DNA of 64,000 nt from Bacteroidota bacterium (GCA_020161355.1 JAIUOF010000001.1:1116001-1180000); one strand, 5' to 3'. Numbered from the stretch's first letter, positions 54,450 to 63,528 are shown. Program-made: numbers and translations. The notes: generated by a model from the sequence alone, not told the origin.

Positions 54450-57400
54450 ATGAAAAAAACTATATTAATAATTTTCATTCTTTTTATTTCTTCAATAGTT
54501 TTAAAAGCACAAATCAAAACCTGGAACGGCACAGTAAGCAGTGATTGGTTTAATACGGCAAACTGGACTCCTGCAGCTTTGCCGTTAAGCTCTGATTCTA
54601 TTATCATTAATGGAGCGGTGCCTTTCAATGCCGTCGTAACCGCAGCAGGAGCAGTTGGAAGAGTGTTGACTTTTAATGGCTCTAGTGTAAATCCCATGCT
54701 TACAATCAATATCGGAGCTGGATTGACTTTAGCCAATAGTGCCTCACATGCCCTTGTCATTAAAGATGGAATACTACTTAACAATGGTACACTAAATACC
54801 AGTCAAACATCATCCGGCTCATATGGTGCATTTGCGGCAATCAATATGCTATCTAACGGAGCCTTGCAAAATTACGGTACTATAACCGGAACCGGCGGCA
54901 TAAACGATGGCTTAAGAATGTCATTAGCCACGGTCGAAAACCATGGTAACATGACTTTTTCAGGCAATAATGGTACGAGGGTTTCAAATGCCGCAGCATA
55001 TATTCGTAATTATTCGGGTGCCAACCTTACCTGTAACGGAACTTCAAAGGCCGTGCAATATCTGGCTGGAAGTTTTACCAATGAAGGGGTAGCAAATATC
55101 CTTTTTGATGTTGAAATCATTGGAAGCGAGTCAGATTGGTTTCTGGAAGTATGCTCAAAAACAACTTTTGCCGGATTAGTAACCCTCGTCAGCTCCGGAT
55201 CATTGATAAACAGAGGCCTTTTGATTAATTCCGGACCTGCTACGATAACTAATGCAGAAGGGATTGTAAAAAACATCGGTGGCGGGACGGTAGTCAATCA
55301 AAGACTAGGAGTAAGAGATTATGCCAACCGAAAGGCAATTTTCGATATTGTAAGTTCCACAAATCATGAAGTAACGGGAATCTTTACTGATACCCTTTTA
55401 ACCAATTCTGCCGGAACTTATACCTACTGGAGTAATATTTTTGAGCCTGCTATTCCTGTTGGAGTACACACCCTATATGCCCGCATTATCACTTATTCTC
55501 CCAGCTGTACCTACTCGGTGCCTTTTACTTTTAAAAAATTTGGAACCCGCAGATATGTTAGTACCACCGGTGCAGGCGACATGAGGGGAGACAGCTGGGC
55601 CACTGCCTCTCCGGATCTTCAGGAAATGTTAAACAACGCAGAGGAAGGCGATAGTATTTTTGTAAAAGCAGGAGTTTATAAGCCGCTAAAGGATGTCAAC
55701 GGCGTAAGTAGTCCCGCAAATACCCGGACAAAAGCTTTCTTTTTGAAATCCAATGTTTCCATATTTGGTGGATTCTCCGGAACTGAAACCGAGGTTACCC
55801 AACGAAATATTAACACTAATAAAACAATTTTTTCGGGTGATATTGACAACAATGATACAAAAGACGGCGATGGGATTACACAAATCCACAGCAACATAGT
55901 GGGCAATAATTCTTATCATGTGCTGGTCGCTGCTCAGGGTGGCTCCAATACCCGACTTGACGGATTATTCATCACTGCAGGAAATGCCAATTCAAATACC
56001 AGTTTCTCCTATGGCGGTCGAACCATATATGACAATAATGGCGGAGGATTGGTGGCTGATGTTTCAAGCGTAAATGCATCTAATTGTTTTTTTCTGGGAA
56101 ATAAATCAAGTAGTAACGGAGGGGCATGGTTTTCTGAGAGGGCACTGGTAAATATTTCAAAGACCATATTTAAAAGCAATAGCAGCGGTACCGGAGGAGC
56201 ATTAAACATTCAAACTGCCGGCGGAATAATACTAAAAAACTCCTATCTGATTGAAAATTCTGCTACTACCTATGGGGGGGCAATGAGTATCAGAAACGAC
56301 AGTACGGTAATGGATAATGTATTGATGCTTTCCAATACCTCAGGCGTATATGGCGGGGCCATCGAATCCAACGGAAGTACTCCAATAAAAATCAATAACT
56401 CAGTATTAAATGGCAACATTAGCAATTCCATAGGTGGAGGTGCTATATACCTGAGTCAATCCTCGGCCGCACAGGTCAAAAACTCCATTCTTTGGAACAA
56501 CCTTGAAGGTTCCAACCCTAAGTCTATCAAATATGTACAATCAGGAAGCGGAACTTTTGCCAACAGCATCATTCAGGCAAGCGGTGGTAGTGCCGGCTGG
56601 CAAAGTGGTACTGGCACAGATCTGGGTGGTAACTATGACAAAGACCCTTTGTTTTTAAATGGAGGCGATGCTGACGGTGCCGACAATACATTTTTTACCA
56701 ATGATGATGGATTCACACTCAATGCATGTTCACCCGCCATCAACACAGGCAATAATACACTGGCATCGGCAAAAGATATTATTGGAATTACCAGACCTGT
56801 TAACACCACGGTTGATATGGGTGCCTACGAGTTTAACGGGGCTTCTACCCTACCTGCCGACCCTACCAATCTACAGTTGAGCCTCAATAACGTTGCATGT
56901 GGTACTACCGTAAATCTTACTGCAAACTGTGTAGCAGGTACAGTCAATTGGTACACACAGGCATTGGGGGGCACCGCTTTAGGGTCTGCATCAGTTACAC
57001 CCGGAATCACTACTACCTACTATGCGGAGTGCGACCTGGGAAGCGGATGTGTGAGTCTGAACCGACCTTCTATAATATTGGTGGTGATACCTGTAGCTGC
57101 ACCCACCAATATAGCCGCAAGTACAACTTATGCATGTACCGGAAACGCCATATCTTTTACTGCCAGTTGTGCAACAGGCACCATAACCTGGTATCGAACC
57201 ACAGGAAGTGTTTGGACACAAATGGCAACAGGCAGTCCTTACAATACTACTTTTAATTCGGCATATTCGTATGGAGTGGCTTGTGTGGAAAGTGCCACTT
57301 GTAAAAGTGTGCAATTGAATGCCCCCACCATTAATAGGGTGGTAAACCCAATAAATGTTAGTAAAAACAAAACCAGCGTATGCTCAGGAGGAGAGCTGAT

Positions 57401-58055
57401 ACTTACTGCAACCTGCACAGGTGGAAATATCCGTTGGTTCACAGTTTCAAGCAACGGCAGCGAAATAGGTCAGGGGAGCCCGCTTTCAGTATTCCCGACC
57501 TCAACTACTACCTACTATGCTGAATGCTTCGGAGACGGAAGTTGTAAAAGTTCCAGAGTATCGACCGGTTCGGTGACTATTGACACGCAACCCGCAGCTC
57601 CTACTTCCGTGGCTGTCGATGATGCTTCAGTTTGTGCGGCCACCACCATCAGTCTTTCTGCGGTATGTGCCGTAGGAACATTAAACTGGTACAGACAGGC
57701 CGTGGGCGGTACTTCATTTGGGACCGGGACCCCATTGGGTACAGTAATAGATACCACTACTACCTATTATGCTGCCTGTGTTAATGGTGGTTGCGAAAGT
57801 CAAAGGCAAGCCACCGCCCAGGTGGTAGTGAGTAATGTATCGTCAAACCTCAGTTTGAGTGGCCCTATAACCGGCAACCAGCAATTGTTATCTTCAAATA
57901 CCATCGTGAGCGACGGAATCGTGAGTAATACCGCTGTAATTTTGTTAAAAGCCAACAATTCTATAACCCTCCTTCCTCTCAATGGTTCAGGATTTAAAAT
58001 AGAAAGCGGGGCGGTTTTTGAAGCCAAAATAGAACCTGTCAGCAGTTGTCAGTAA
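54450..58055 (+). CDS. Large secreted beta-helix protein with Ig-like repeats
   Basis: 1201 residues with signal peptide (about 1-21). Residues about 22-350 are repetitive beta-rich sequence. Residues about 370-800 form a right-handed parallel beta-helix with the choice-of-anchor Q style (RYVSTTGAGDMRGDSWATAS, the repeated GGA and GGG turns, and SPAINTGNN...DMGAYEF at the end). Then come four Ig-like repeats of about 75-85 residues, each with a WY or RWF core and a TTTYYAEC or similar strand (about 805-1120), and a C-terminal stack-like domain (LLKANNSITLLPLNGSGFKI). It is a surface or secreted adhesin-like protein. No catalytic residues are evident. Confidence 0.85.
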   Translation: MKKTILIIFILFISSIVLKAQIKTWNGTVSSDWFNTANWTPAALPLSSDSIIINGAVPFNAVVTAAGAVGRVLTFNGSSVNPMLTINIGAGLTLANSASHALVIKDGILLNNGTLNTSQTSSGSYGAFAAINMLSNGALQNYGTITGTGGINDGLRMSLATVENHGNMTFSGNNGTRVSNAAAYIRNYSGANLTCNGTSKAVQYLAGSFTNEGVANILFDVEIIGSESDWFLEVCSKTTFAGLVTLVSSGSLINRGLLINSGPATITNAEGIVKNIGGGTVVNQRLGVRDYANRKAIFDIVSSTNHEVTGIFTDTLLTNSAGTYTYWSNIFEPAIPVGVHTLYARIITYSPSCTYSVPFTFKKFGTRRYVSTTGAGDMRGDSWATASPDLQEMLNNAEEGDSIFVKAGVYKPLKDVNGVSSPANTRTKAFFLKSNVSIFGGFSGTETEVTQRNINTNKTIFSGDIDNNDTKDGDGITQIHSNIVGNNSYHVLVAAQGGSNTRLDGLFITAGNANSNTSFSYGGRTIYDNNGGGLVADVSSVNASNCFFLGNKSSSNGGAWFSERALVNISKTIFKSNSSGTGGALNIQTAGGIILKNSYLIENSATTYGGAMSIRNDSTVMDNVLMLSNTSGVYGGAIESNGSTPIKINNSVLNGNISNSIGGGAIYLSQSSAAQVKNSILWNNLEGSNPKSIKYVQSGSGTFANSIIQASGGSAGWQSGTGTDLGGNYDKDPLFLNGGDADGADNTFFTNDDGFTLNACSPAINTGNNTLASAKDIIGITRPVNTTVDMGAYEFNGASTLPADPTNLQLSLNNVACGTTVNLTANCVAGTVNWYTQALGGTALGSASVTPGITTTYYAECDLGSGCVSLNRPSIILVVIPVAAPTNIAASTTYACTGNAISFTASCATGTITWYRTTGSVWTQMATGSPYNTTFNSAYSYGVACVESATCKSVQLNAPTINRVVNPINVSKNKTSVCSGGELILTATCTGGNIRWFTVSSNGSEIGQGSPLSVFPTSTTTYYAECFGDGSCKSSRVSTGSVTIDTQPAAPTSVAVDDASVCAATTISLSAVCAVGTLNWYRQAVGGTSFGTGTPLGTVIDTTTTYYAACVNGGCESQRQATAQVVVSNVSSNLSLSGPITGNQQLLSSNTIVSDGIVSNTAVILLKANNSITLLPLNGSGFKIESGAVFEAKIEPVSSCQ

Positions 58056-58070
58056 ACTTAAATTTATAAC

Positions 58071-58628
58071 ATGAAAAAGACCTTTTTAACCTTAATTTCG
58101 ATCGGAATCACTTTAATTGTTTTACAATCTTTTCAAAATGTTCCGACTGCAAAGTATTCGGAACAGCAAATCGCCAAAGGCAAATATCTCGTGGAGATCA
58201 TGGGTTGCCGTGACTGTCACTCGCCCAAAAAGATGACCGCTCAAGGTCCGGCCATAGACTTTGACAATGACCTTTCGGGGCATCCGGCGGCCATGCCCCT
58301 TGGCAAAATAGATAAAGGCTCCTTAGGCTGGGTATTATTCAACATGATGAACACTGCCGCAGTGGGTCCCTGGGGTGTAAGCTTTTCGGCCAATTTGACC
58401 CCTCACGCTACCGGCATCGGCAACTGGACTGAGGAGCAATTTATAACTGCCCTCAAAGAAGGAAAAAGCAAAGGCATTAAAACAGCCAGACCCTTGCTCC
58501 CACCCATGCCCTGGCAAAACTATGTCAATCTGAAAAAGGAAGATGCCGTGGCGATGTTTGCTTATTTGAAAAGTATAAAACCTGTAAATAACCTCGTACC
58601 TGCTCCGATTGCACCGGGAGCTTATTGA
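58071..58628 (+). CDS. Secreted monohaem cytochrome c
   Basis: 185 residues with a signal peptide (about 1-22, FLTLISIGITLIVLQSF). One haem c site CRDCHS near 46 and a candidate axial Met in LLPPMPWQNYV near 147. SANLTPHATGIGNWTEEQF near 106 is a segment seen in diheme-type cytochrome c family proteins (DUF-like), though only one CxxCH is present. It follows the beta-helix gene by 15 bases and probably shares its transcript, but a functional link is not evident. Confidence 0.85.
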   Translation: MKKTFLTLISIGITLIVLQSFQNVPTAKYSEQQIAKGKYLVEIMGCRDCHSPKKMTAQGPAIDFDNDLSGHPAAMPLGKIDKGSLGWVLFNMMNTAAVGPWGVSFSANLTPHATGIGNWTEEQFITALKEGKSKGIKTARPLLPPMPWQNYVNLKKEDAVAMFAYLKSIKPVNNLVPAPIAPGAY

Positions 58629-58708
58629 TTAAACATGCTCTCGCTTTTCTAATTTTTAGCCATTATTTTATAAAGTAAGTAATTCAAAATGTATAAATGT
58701 ATGAACAG

Positions 58709-58744
58709 CAGGCTGAACCAGAGAATGGTTTAGCCTGTTTTTAT
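58709..58744 (+). terminator. Terminator after the cytochrome c gene
   Basis: CAGGCTGAACC (58709-58719) and GGTTTAGCCTG (58727-58737) pair with one wobble, followed by TTTTTATTT. It is the likely end of the transcript containing the beta-helix and cytochrome genes. Confidence 0.8.
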
Positions 58745-58900
58745 TTCGCCATTGATGTGTTAACTATTTTCTTTGGAGAAAACCTTCAAAGCAAAATAAA
58801 TATCTGTAAACCTGAATTTTTACTCCATCGCAATCCAGATTTCGAATTTTCATTATTTCCCGATATTTCCTTATCTTTGCTATATCCCAAACTTACCGCT

Positions 58901-59062
58901 ATGGCACAAGAATCATTATAAATTCACCGGATTATTCAGATTTTAATCGAAAATCCCCACAGAACCAGCGAACTGGCCAAACTGATGGGAACATTTGAAA
59001 TACTAACTTTGGAAGTACTTGAATTGAAAAAATGTGGGGAGTTCCTTAGAAAAAACCATTAG
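58901..59062 (+). pseudogene. Broken helix-turn-helix regulator remnant (WYL/DeoR-type N-terminus)
   Basis: From ATG 58901 the frame gives MAQESL, a TAA stop, then IHRIIQILIENPHRTSELAK followed by LMGTFEILTLEVLELKKCGE and FLRKNH before a TAG. This looks like the start of a regulator of the WYL/HTH type with an in-frame stop and the rest missing. A promoter-like TATCTTTG lies at 58872-58879. No WYL part is seen downstream. Confidence 0.5.
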
Positions 59063-59099
59063 AATAAAAGACAATACCGTTCAAATTTGATTTTCTAAT

Positions 59100-60161
59100 T
59101 CAAACATACCACTTCTTCCTAAACCAAAACGCCAGATTAACCAAAGCGATAAGGGCGGGAACTTCGACTAAGGGGCCAATCACGCCGGCGAAGGCCTGAC
59201 CGCTGTTGATCCCGAAAACTCCGATTGCCACAGCTATAGCCAGCTCAAAGTTGTTGCCGGTAGCAGTAAAGGCTATGGACGTGCTTTTGGAATAGTCGGC
59301 ACCGAAATATCGGCCCAGCATAAAACTCACAATAAACATCACCGCAAAATATATCACCAGTGGAATGGCGATTCTGACCACATCCAAGGGAATCTGCACG
59401 ATAAGCTCACCTTTGAGGCTAAACATCACCACTATGGTAAATAATAAAGCAACTAAAGTGATGGGAGAAATAATGGGTGCAAAGCGGGTATTGAACCATT
59501 CTTCGCCTTTGGTTTTCAGAATTATATATCTCGATATCAATCCCAGAGCGAAAGGTATGCCGAGATAAATGCCCACGCTTTCGGCTATCTGGCCAATGCT
59601 GATGTTGACTTCCAGGCCTGTCAACCCAAAATAAGGAGGCAAAACGGTAATAAAAATATAGGCATAAACACTGTAAAGCAACACCTGAAAGATACTGTTG
59701 AGGGCTATCAATCCGGCAGCATATTCACGGTTGCCTTCGGCGAGGTCGTTCCATACTACCACCATTGCAATACAGCGTGCCAAACCAATCAATATCAGGC
59801 CAATCATGTATTCGGGATAATCGGCCAAAAACGTAATGGCCAGAAAAAACATAAAGATGGGCCCCACGATCCAGTTGAGAATCAAGGAAGTACCCAGCAC
59901 TTTCACATTGGAAAACACCTCCCCCATTTTTTCATATTTTACTTTGGCAAGGGGCGGGTACATCATCAAAATCAATCCTATAGCCAAAGGGATGTTGGTC
60001 GTACCACTGGAAAAAGAATTGATAAAATCGGAAGACTCGGGATAAAAATGTCCAATGCCTACCCCGATAGCCATAGCCAGAAATATCCATAAGGTAAGAT
60101 AACTATCTAAGAAACTTAGTTTTTTTCGCTCCACCACGGGAGCACAATTATTGGCTGACAT
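59100..60161 (-). CDS. ACR3-type arsenite efflux permease
   Basis: About 353 residues from ATG 60161 (an open frame extends upstream). A ten-helix ACR3 permease that exports As(III) (and in some cases Sb(III)) using the proton gradient. The conserved cysteine is in [20 protein letters not shown] near 127, and [20 protein letters not shown] near 296 and the [14 protein letters not shown] end are typical. It is the last gene of the minus-strand arsenic unit, 20 bases after arsR. Confidence 0.93.
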   Translation of the reverse strand: MSANNCAPVVERKKLSFLDSYLTLWIFLAMAIGVGIGHFYPESSDFINSFSSGTTNIPLAIGLILMMYPPLAKVKYEKMGEVFSNVKVLGTSLILNWIVGPIFMFFLAITFLADYPEYMIGLILIGLARCIAMVVVWNDLAEGNREYAAGLIALNSIFQVLLYSVYAYIFITVLPPYFGLTGLEVNISIGQIAESVGIYLGIPFALGLISRYIILKTKGEEWFNTRFAPIISPITLVALLFTIVVMFSLKGELIVQIPLDVVRIAIPLVIYFAVMFIVSFMLGRYFGADYSKSTSIAFTATGNNFELAIAVAIGVFGINSGQAFAGVIGPLVEVPALIALVNLAFWFRKKWYV

Positions 60162-60181
60162 ACAATTTTGTTTTTTTAATC

Positions 60182-60514
60182 TTAACAGCAATCAAACTTT
60201 TTACCTTCAAGAATATTCAAAACACTCCCAAAATAATCTCTGAGCTTTTTCAGGGTTTCCTCATCCAGACAGTAACATATAGCATTCCCTTCCACAGTAC
60301 CTTTGATGATTCCTGCCTGCTTCATCTCTTTCAGATGTTGCGAAACGGTCGGTTGAGCCAGATTGAGCTCTTTTACAATATCTCCGCAGATACAGGAATT
60401 GATATTCATAAGATATTCTAAAATAGCCACCCGGGCAGGATGAGCCAAAGCCTTGAGCAAATTGGCCATTTCGTTATGCTCAGGCAGGTAGTTATCAGTT
60501 TTGGTTACGCCCAT
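60182..60514 (-). CDS. arsR: ArsR-family metalloregulator 1
   Basis: About 110 residues from ATG 60514 (an open frame extends much further but that part overlaps arsC-like coding sequence). A winged-helix repressor with the metal site CIC in [14 protein letters not shown] near residue 34, then the recognition helix [16 protein letters not shown]. The C-terminus ends GKKFDCC, giving a second Cys pair. As(III) binding releases DNA. It is 4 bases after the arsC-like gene, so cotranscribed. Confidence 0.92.
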   Translation of the reverse strand: MGVTKTDNYLPEHNEMANLLKALAHPARVAILEYLMNINSCICGDIVKELNLAQPTVSQHLKEMKQAGIIKGTVEGNAICYCLDEETLKKLRDYFGSVLNILEGKKFDCC

Positions 60515-60518
60515 GGTT

Positions 60519-61154
60519 TTATTTTTTGACCAATGAAAAAACGTAAAAGGTCTCGGTGGCAATCTGTTTGCATCTTTCATCATACATTTTAGCTTCCTGG
60601 TCGGTGCCATCAAATGCCTTTGGGTCTTTGTATTGAGTAGAAACCCTGGCAGTGGCACCAAACACTACCGGACAGGCTTCGTCGGCACTTGAGCAGGTCA
60701 TTATAGCACAAAAACCGTTTTTCGGATTGGCCTCATCATCATATTTTTTAGAAAAAGCTACCAGTTGGGGTCCGTTTTCTGCATATTGAAAATGATACAC
60801 AGGATTACTCCCCCCGGTGGTATTTTGTACCGTAAACCCTGCTCTTAGCAAAGCACCTACTGAGCGTTCATTGCAGGCAGTTGCCTCAGTACCACCGGAA
60901 TAGGTCTTTATGTTTTCAATTCCATAATAAGCGGCTGCAGTGGCGGCCCATAGCTGTCCGAAATGACTCCGACGCGAATTGTGCGTGCAGATATACACCA
61001 ATTCAGCAGTTTCCCCTTTTTTAATTTTGCTTTCTACATAAGCAGCAATCTTTTCAAGGTCTTCTTTTCTATCGGCAGGAATTTCCGAAAAATCAAGCAC
61101 ATTGGCTTTGATGTATTTATCCAGATAAGGATTAAATGGGTTGGTCATATTCAT
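60519..61154 (-). CDS. Arsenate reductase-like low-molecular-weight phosphatase family protein
   Basis: 211 residues from ATG 61154 (ATG 61148 is an alternative). The LMW-PTPase P-loop is altered: YICTHNSRRSHFGQLWAAT near 53, with nucleophile Cys followed by THNSRRS, typical of the Bacteroidota arsenate-reductase branch. Further Cys residues are in EATACNER near 88 and MTCSSADEACPV near 148, as expected for a thiol relay. It should reduce arsenate to arsenite for Acr3. It is first in the minus-strand ars unit. Confidence 0.88.
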   Translation of the reverse strand: MNMTNPFNPYLDKYIKANVLDFSEIPADRKEDLEKIAAYVESKIKKGETAELVYICTHNSRRSHFGQLWAATAAAYYGIENIKTYSGGTEATACNERSVGALLRAGFTVQNTTGGSNPVYHFQYAENGPQLVAFSKKYDDEANPKNGFCAIMTCSSADEACPVVFGATARVSTQYKDPKAFDGTDQEAKMYDERCKQIATETFYVFSLVKK

Positions 61155-61254
61155 AAAATGTATTAATAATATTTGAATCCAGATGAGCATCAGGTGGTGA
61201 TAATAATGGTTGATAAATTTAAAGTTTCTCTCTTCTAAAGTGTCAAAAGCAATA

Positions 61255-61284
61255 AAACTATATTGCAATATTACTATATAGTTT
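61255..61284. promoter_or_regulatory. Operator candidate for the minus-strand ars unit: nested palindromes
   Basis: AAACTATAT (61255-61263) and ATATAGTTT (61276-61284) form a perfect 9-bp inverted repeat, and ATATTGCAATAT (61260-61271) within it is a 12-bp palindrome. It lies about 100 bases upstream of the arsC-like ATG, in the divergent promoter region, as expected for an ArsR operator. Confidence 0.65.
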
Positions 61285-61331
61285 TTACTTAATTGTAATT
61301 ATCAGAGAAATATATTTTGAAAACACAATTC

Positions 61332-61349
61332 ATTCGTAATTTTACGAAT
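61332..61349. promoter_or_regulatory. ArsR2 operator 1: ATTCGTAA-TT-TTACGAAT
   Basis: A perfect 8-bp inverted repeat with a 2-base spacer, 17 bases ahead of the second arsR start codon. The same TTCGTAA-TT-TTACGAA sequence recurs at 61694-61709. Confidence 0.75.
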
Positions 61350-61365
61350 AACAATTTTAGAAATT

Positions 61366-61665
61366 TTGTCAAAATCACTCACCTATACCGACAAAGAAGA
61401 AAAGCTGGCCCAATATTCCAAAGCATTAGGTCATCCGGCCAGAATATTTATTTTAAATTTTCTTGAAAAACAATGTAGTTGTTTTGCCGGAGACATTTCG
61501 AGTCAATTGCCCATTGCCAATTCCACAGTATCACAACATCTGACGGCTCTAAAAGAAGCAGGATTGATTCAGGGCACAATAAATCCGCCAACGATCAAAT
61601 ATTGCATCAACAAAACTAATTGGGAAGAAGCCAAAACTTTGTACAGAGAGTTTTTTGAAGTGTGA
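61366..61665 (+). CDS. ArsR-family metalloregulator 2
   Basis: 99 residues with a TTG start (61366), the only start that keeps the conserved N-terminus intact. Metal site candidate QCSCFAGDISSQL near residue 36, recognition helix ANSTVSQHLTALKEAG near 53, and INKTNWEEAKTLYREFF at the end. It starts a plus-strand unit and has its own palindrome just upstream, so autoregulation is likely. Confidence 0.88.
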   Translation: MSKSLTYTDKEEKLAQYSKALGHPARIFILNFLEKQCSCFAGDISSQLPIANSTVSQHLTALKEAGLIQGTINPPTIKYCINKTNWEEAKTLYREFFEV

Positions 61666-61693
61666 CAAGTGTCATTTTTTAAAAATCTAATCC

Positions 61694-61709
61694 TTCGTAA
61701 TTTTACGAA
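61694..61709. promoter_or_regulatory. ArsR2 operator 2: TTCGTAA-TT-TTACGAA
   Basis: A 7-bp perfect inverted repeat with the same spacer as operator 1, in the 61-base gap between arsR2 and the disulfide protein gene, so this spacer may hold an extra regulated promoter. Confidence 0.75.
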
Positions 61710-61726
61710 ATACTAAATAGATTAAA

Positions 61727-61966
61727 ATGAATATAAAAGTATTAGGACCGGGATGCCCGAAATGTAAAACGACCTACAACAATGTCATCGAAGCTGTAAA
61801 ACAAACCGGGATAGATGCTGAAGTGATAAAAATAGAGGACATTGAAGAAATGATGAAATACAATGTACTAACTACTCCGGTTTTAATGATTAATGAGGTG
61901 GCCAAAATAAAAGGAAGAGTGGCGGAGATTAAAGAAATAAAAGAATTGATAAACGCTAATTTATAG
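61727..61966 (+). CDS. Redox-active disulfide (TM0996-like thioredoxin) protein
   Basis: 79 residues; a minimal thioredoxin/glutaredoxin fold with the active site GPGCPKCKTTYNNVI near 8 (CPKC) and the cis-Pro in LTTPVLMINE near 49. This family often accompanies DUF318-type permeases and ArsR regulators. It could reduce a disulfide on the permease or on the rhodanese. It ends one base before the next ATG. Confidence 0.88.
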   Translation: MNIKVLGPGCPKCKTTYNNVIEAVKQTGIDAEVIKIEDIEEMMKYNVLTTPVLMINEVAKIKGRVAEIKEIKELINANL

Positions 61967-61967
61967 T

Positions 61968-62339
61968 ATGGAAACTCAAACTTTAGTAGAAGAAAAATGC
62001 CCGACAAAAACACAGGGGTGGATTAATGCCGGAGCGATTTTGGTAGATGTTCGTGAACCGGAAGAAGTAGCAATTGTTGATTTCGATGTACCAAATATTA
62101 TTCATATTCCTCTCTCTGAATTTGAAGAAAGTTATAAGGAAATCCCGATGGATAAACAAATAGTAACGGTTTGTGAAAACGGAACACGAAGTCTAAGAGC
62201 TGCAGGATTCCTGATAAATCACGGATACACCAAAGTATTTAACATGAAACATGGCATGATTCGCTGGTTGCAGCGTGGTTTTCCTGCCATAGGAGATACG
62301 ACGGTTCCGGAAGGTTCGGTAAGTTGTTGTTCGCATTAA
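61968..62339 (+). CDS. Rhodanese-like protein of the metalloid island
   Basis: 123 residues. Fold start ILVDVREPEEVAIVDFDVPN near 25, active-site loop CENGTRSLRAAGFL near 67, and a C-terminal tail ending SVSCCSH. The tail's Cys pair is outside the rhodanese fold and may bind a metalloid. It is immediately after the disulfide protein gene and 54 bases before the permease gene. Confidence 0.88.
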   Translation: METQTLVEEKCPTKTQGWINAGAILVDVREPEEVAIVDFDVPNIIHIPLSEFEESYKEIPMDKQIVTVCENGTRSLRAAGFLINHGYTKVFNMKHGMIRWLQRGFPAIGDTTVPEGSVSCCSH

Positions 62340-62393
62340 ACTATTTATAAACAAGCGATTTAAGCAAATCTCCAATTGTGATTTTTACTAAAT

Positions 62394-63368
62394 ATGTTTG
62401 ATTGGATTCAATATTTTGCCGATTGGCTCATTTACCGGATCTTCAGTATTGCACAAGGAAGCAAGCTGGGCGATGCTCTCAATTTCTTTGTTTATGATAC
62501 CCTGAAAATACTAATACTCCTGTTCCTGATTACTATGGTCATGGGTGTGGTCAATTCTTACTTTCCGGTGGACAGAATCCGTAATTTTCTATCACGAAAC
62601 AAACTTTTTGGGCTTGAATACCTGTTGGCATCCACATTTGGGGCAGTGACGCCATTTTGTTCATGCAGTTCTGTGCCATTGTTTATAGGTTTTGTAAAAG
62701 GCGGCATCCCACTCGGTGTCACTTTTGCATTTCTGATTACTTCGCCTCTGGTCAATGAAGTGGCCATTGCATTATTTGTGGGTATGTTTGGGCTCAAAGC
62801 CACCATAATTTATGTTAGCAGCGGTATACTTTTGGGAATGATCGGTGGGGTGGTTCTTGGTAAATTGAATCTCGAAAAATATCTGAGTCCCTGGGTACAG
62901 GGCATTTTGACCAATGCAGAAAAAGAAGGTGAATTTGACGAAGAAAAGAAAAACTTCGCTGAAAGATTGCCTGAGATTTTTAGAGAAGCTACCGGAATTA
63001 TCAAAAGTGTATTTTGGTATATCCTAGTCGGTATCGGAATCGGTGCTTTGATGCATGGTTTTATACCTACAGGCTTTTTTGAGCAATATATTTCTAAAGA
63101 CAACCCTTTTGCCGTACCCATCGCTGTGATTTTAGGAGTACCTATGTATAGCAATGCTGCCGGGGTTTTACCTGTGATTCAGGTATTTGTACAAAAAGGT
63201 ATTCCAATCGGAACAGCCATTGCCTTTATGATGGCAGTTGTTGGACTTTCAATACCAGAAGCCACGCTCCTCAAAAAAGTAATGACCTGGAAACTGATAG
63301 GCATATTTTTCACAGTTGTTTCATTCTTTATTATCATTTCAGGATATTTATTCAATATTATTTTATGA
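62394..63368 (+). CDS. ArsP/DUF318-type permease
   Basis: 324 residues with eight or so membrane helices in two related halves. The first half has FGAVTPFCSCSSVPLFIGFV near 83, with the two Cys and the helix break typical of ArsP-like and SO_0444-like permeases; the second half has GVPMYSNAAGVLPVIQVFV near 245. ArsP exports trivalent organoarsenicals, while relatives export Cu or Zn, so the substrate needs testing. The cytosolic loop at about 175-200 is charged (EKEGEFDEEKKNFAERL). Confidence 0.88.
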   Translation: MFDWIQYFADWLIYRIFSIAQGSKLGDALNFFVYDTLKILILLFLITMVMGVVNSYFPVDRIRNFLSRNKLFGLEYLLASTFGAVTPFCSCSSVPLFIGFVKGGIPLGVTFAFLITSPLVNEVAIALFVGMFGLKATIIYVSSGILLGMIGGVVLGKLNLEKYLSPWVQGILTNAEKEGEFDEEKKNFAERLPEIFREATGIIKSVFWYILVGIGIGALMHGFIPTGFFEQYISKDNPFAVPIAVILGVPMYSNAAGVLPVIQVFVQKGIPIGTAIAFMMAVVGLSIPEATLLKKVMTWKLIGIFFTVVSFFIIISGYLFNIIL

Positions 63369-63392
63369 AATACCTAAACCCGGCATTAGCAA

Positions 63393-63494
63393 ATGTTTAA
63401 CATTTTTGGAGTGATAATTCTGTTAAAAGTCTCCTTAATTTTGTTTCTGGCAATTTACATCATCAGAAAAAAATTAAAAAAAATAAAATCTTAA
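63393..63494 (+). CDS. Small single-span membrane peptide, 33 residues
   Basis: ATG at 63393, stop TAA at 63492-63494. Sequence MFNIFGVIILLKVSLILFLA then IYIIRKKLKKIKS: a hydrophobic helix followed by a Lys-rich end, topologically a simple anchored peptide. It is 24 bases after the permease stop and 34 bases before the next rhodanese ATG, so it fits the operon. It may assist the permease. AT-rich chance open frames of this size are common, so confidence is moderate. Confidence 0.45.
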   Translation: MFNIFGVIILLKVSLILFLAIYIIRKKLKKIKS

Positions 63495-63528
63495 TTTCCA
63501 AATACATAAAAAATAATCTTATAAAAAA

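Noticed and set aside
58697..58921. Open frame of 74 codons downstream of cytochrome c
   Set aside because: It spans the cytochrome terminator and the start of the HTH remnant. It has no family resemblance.
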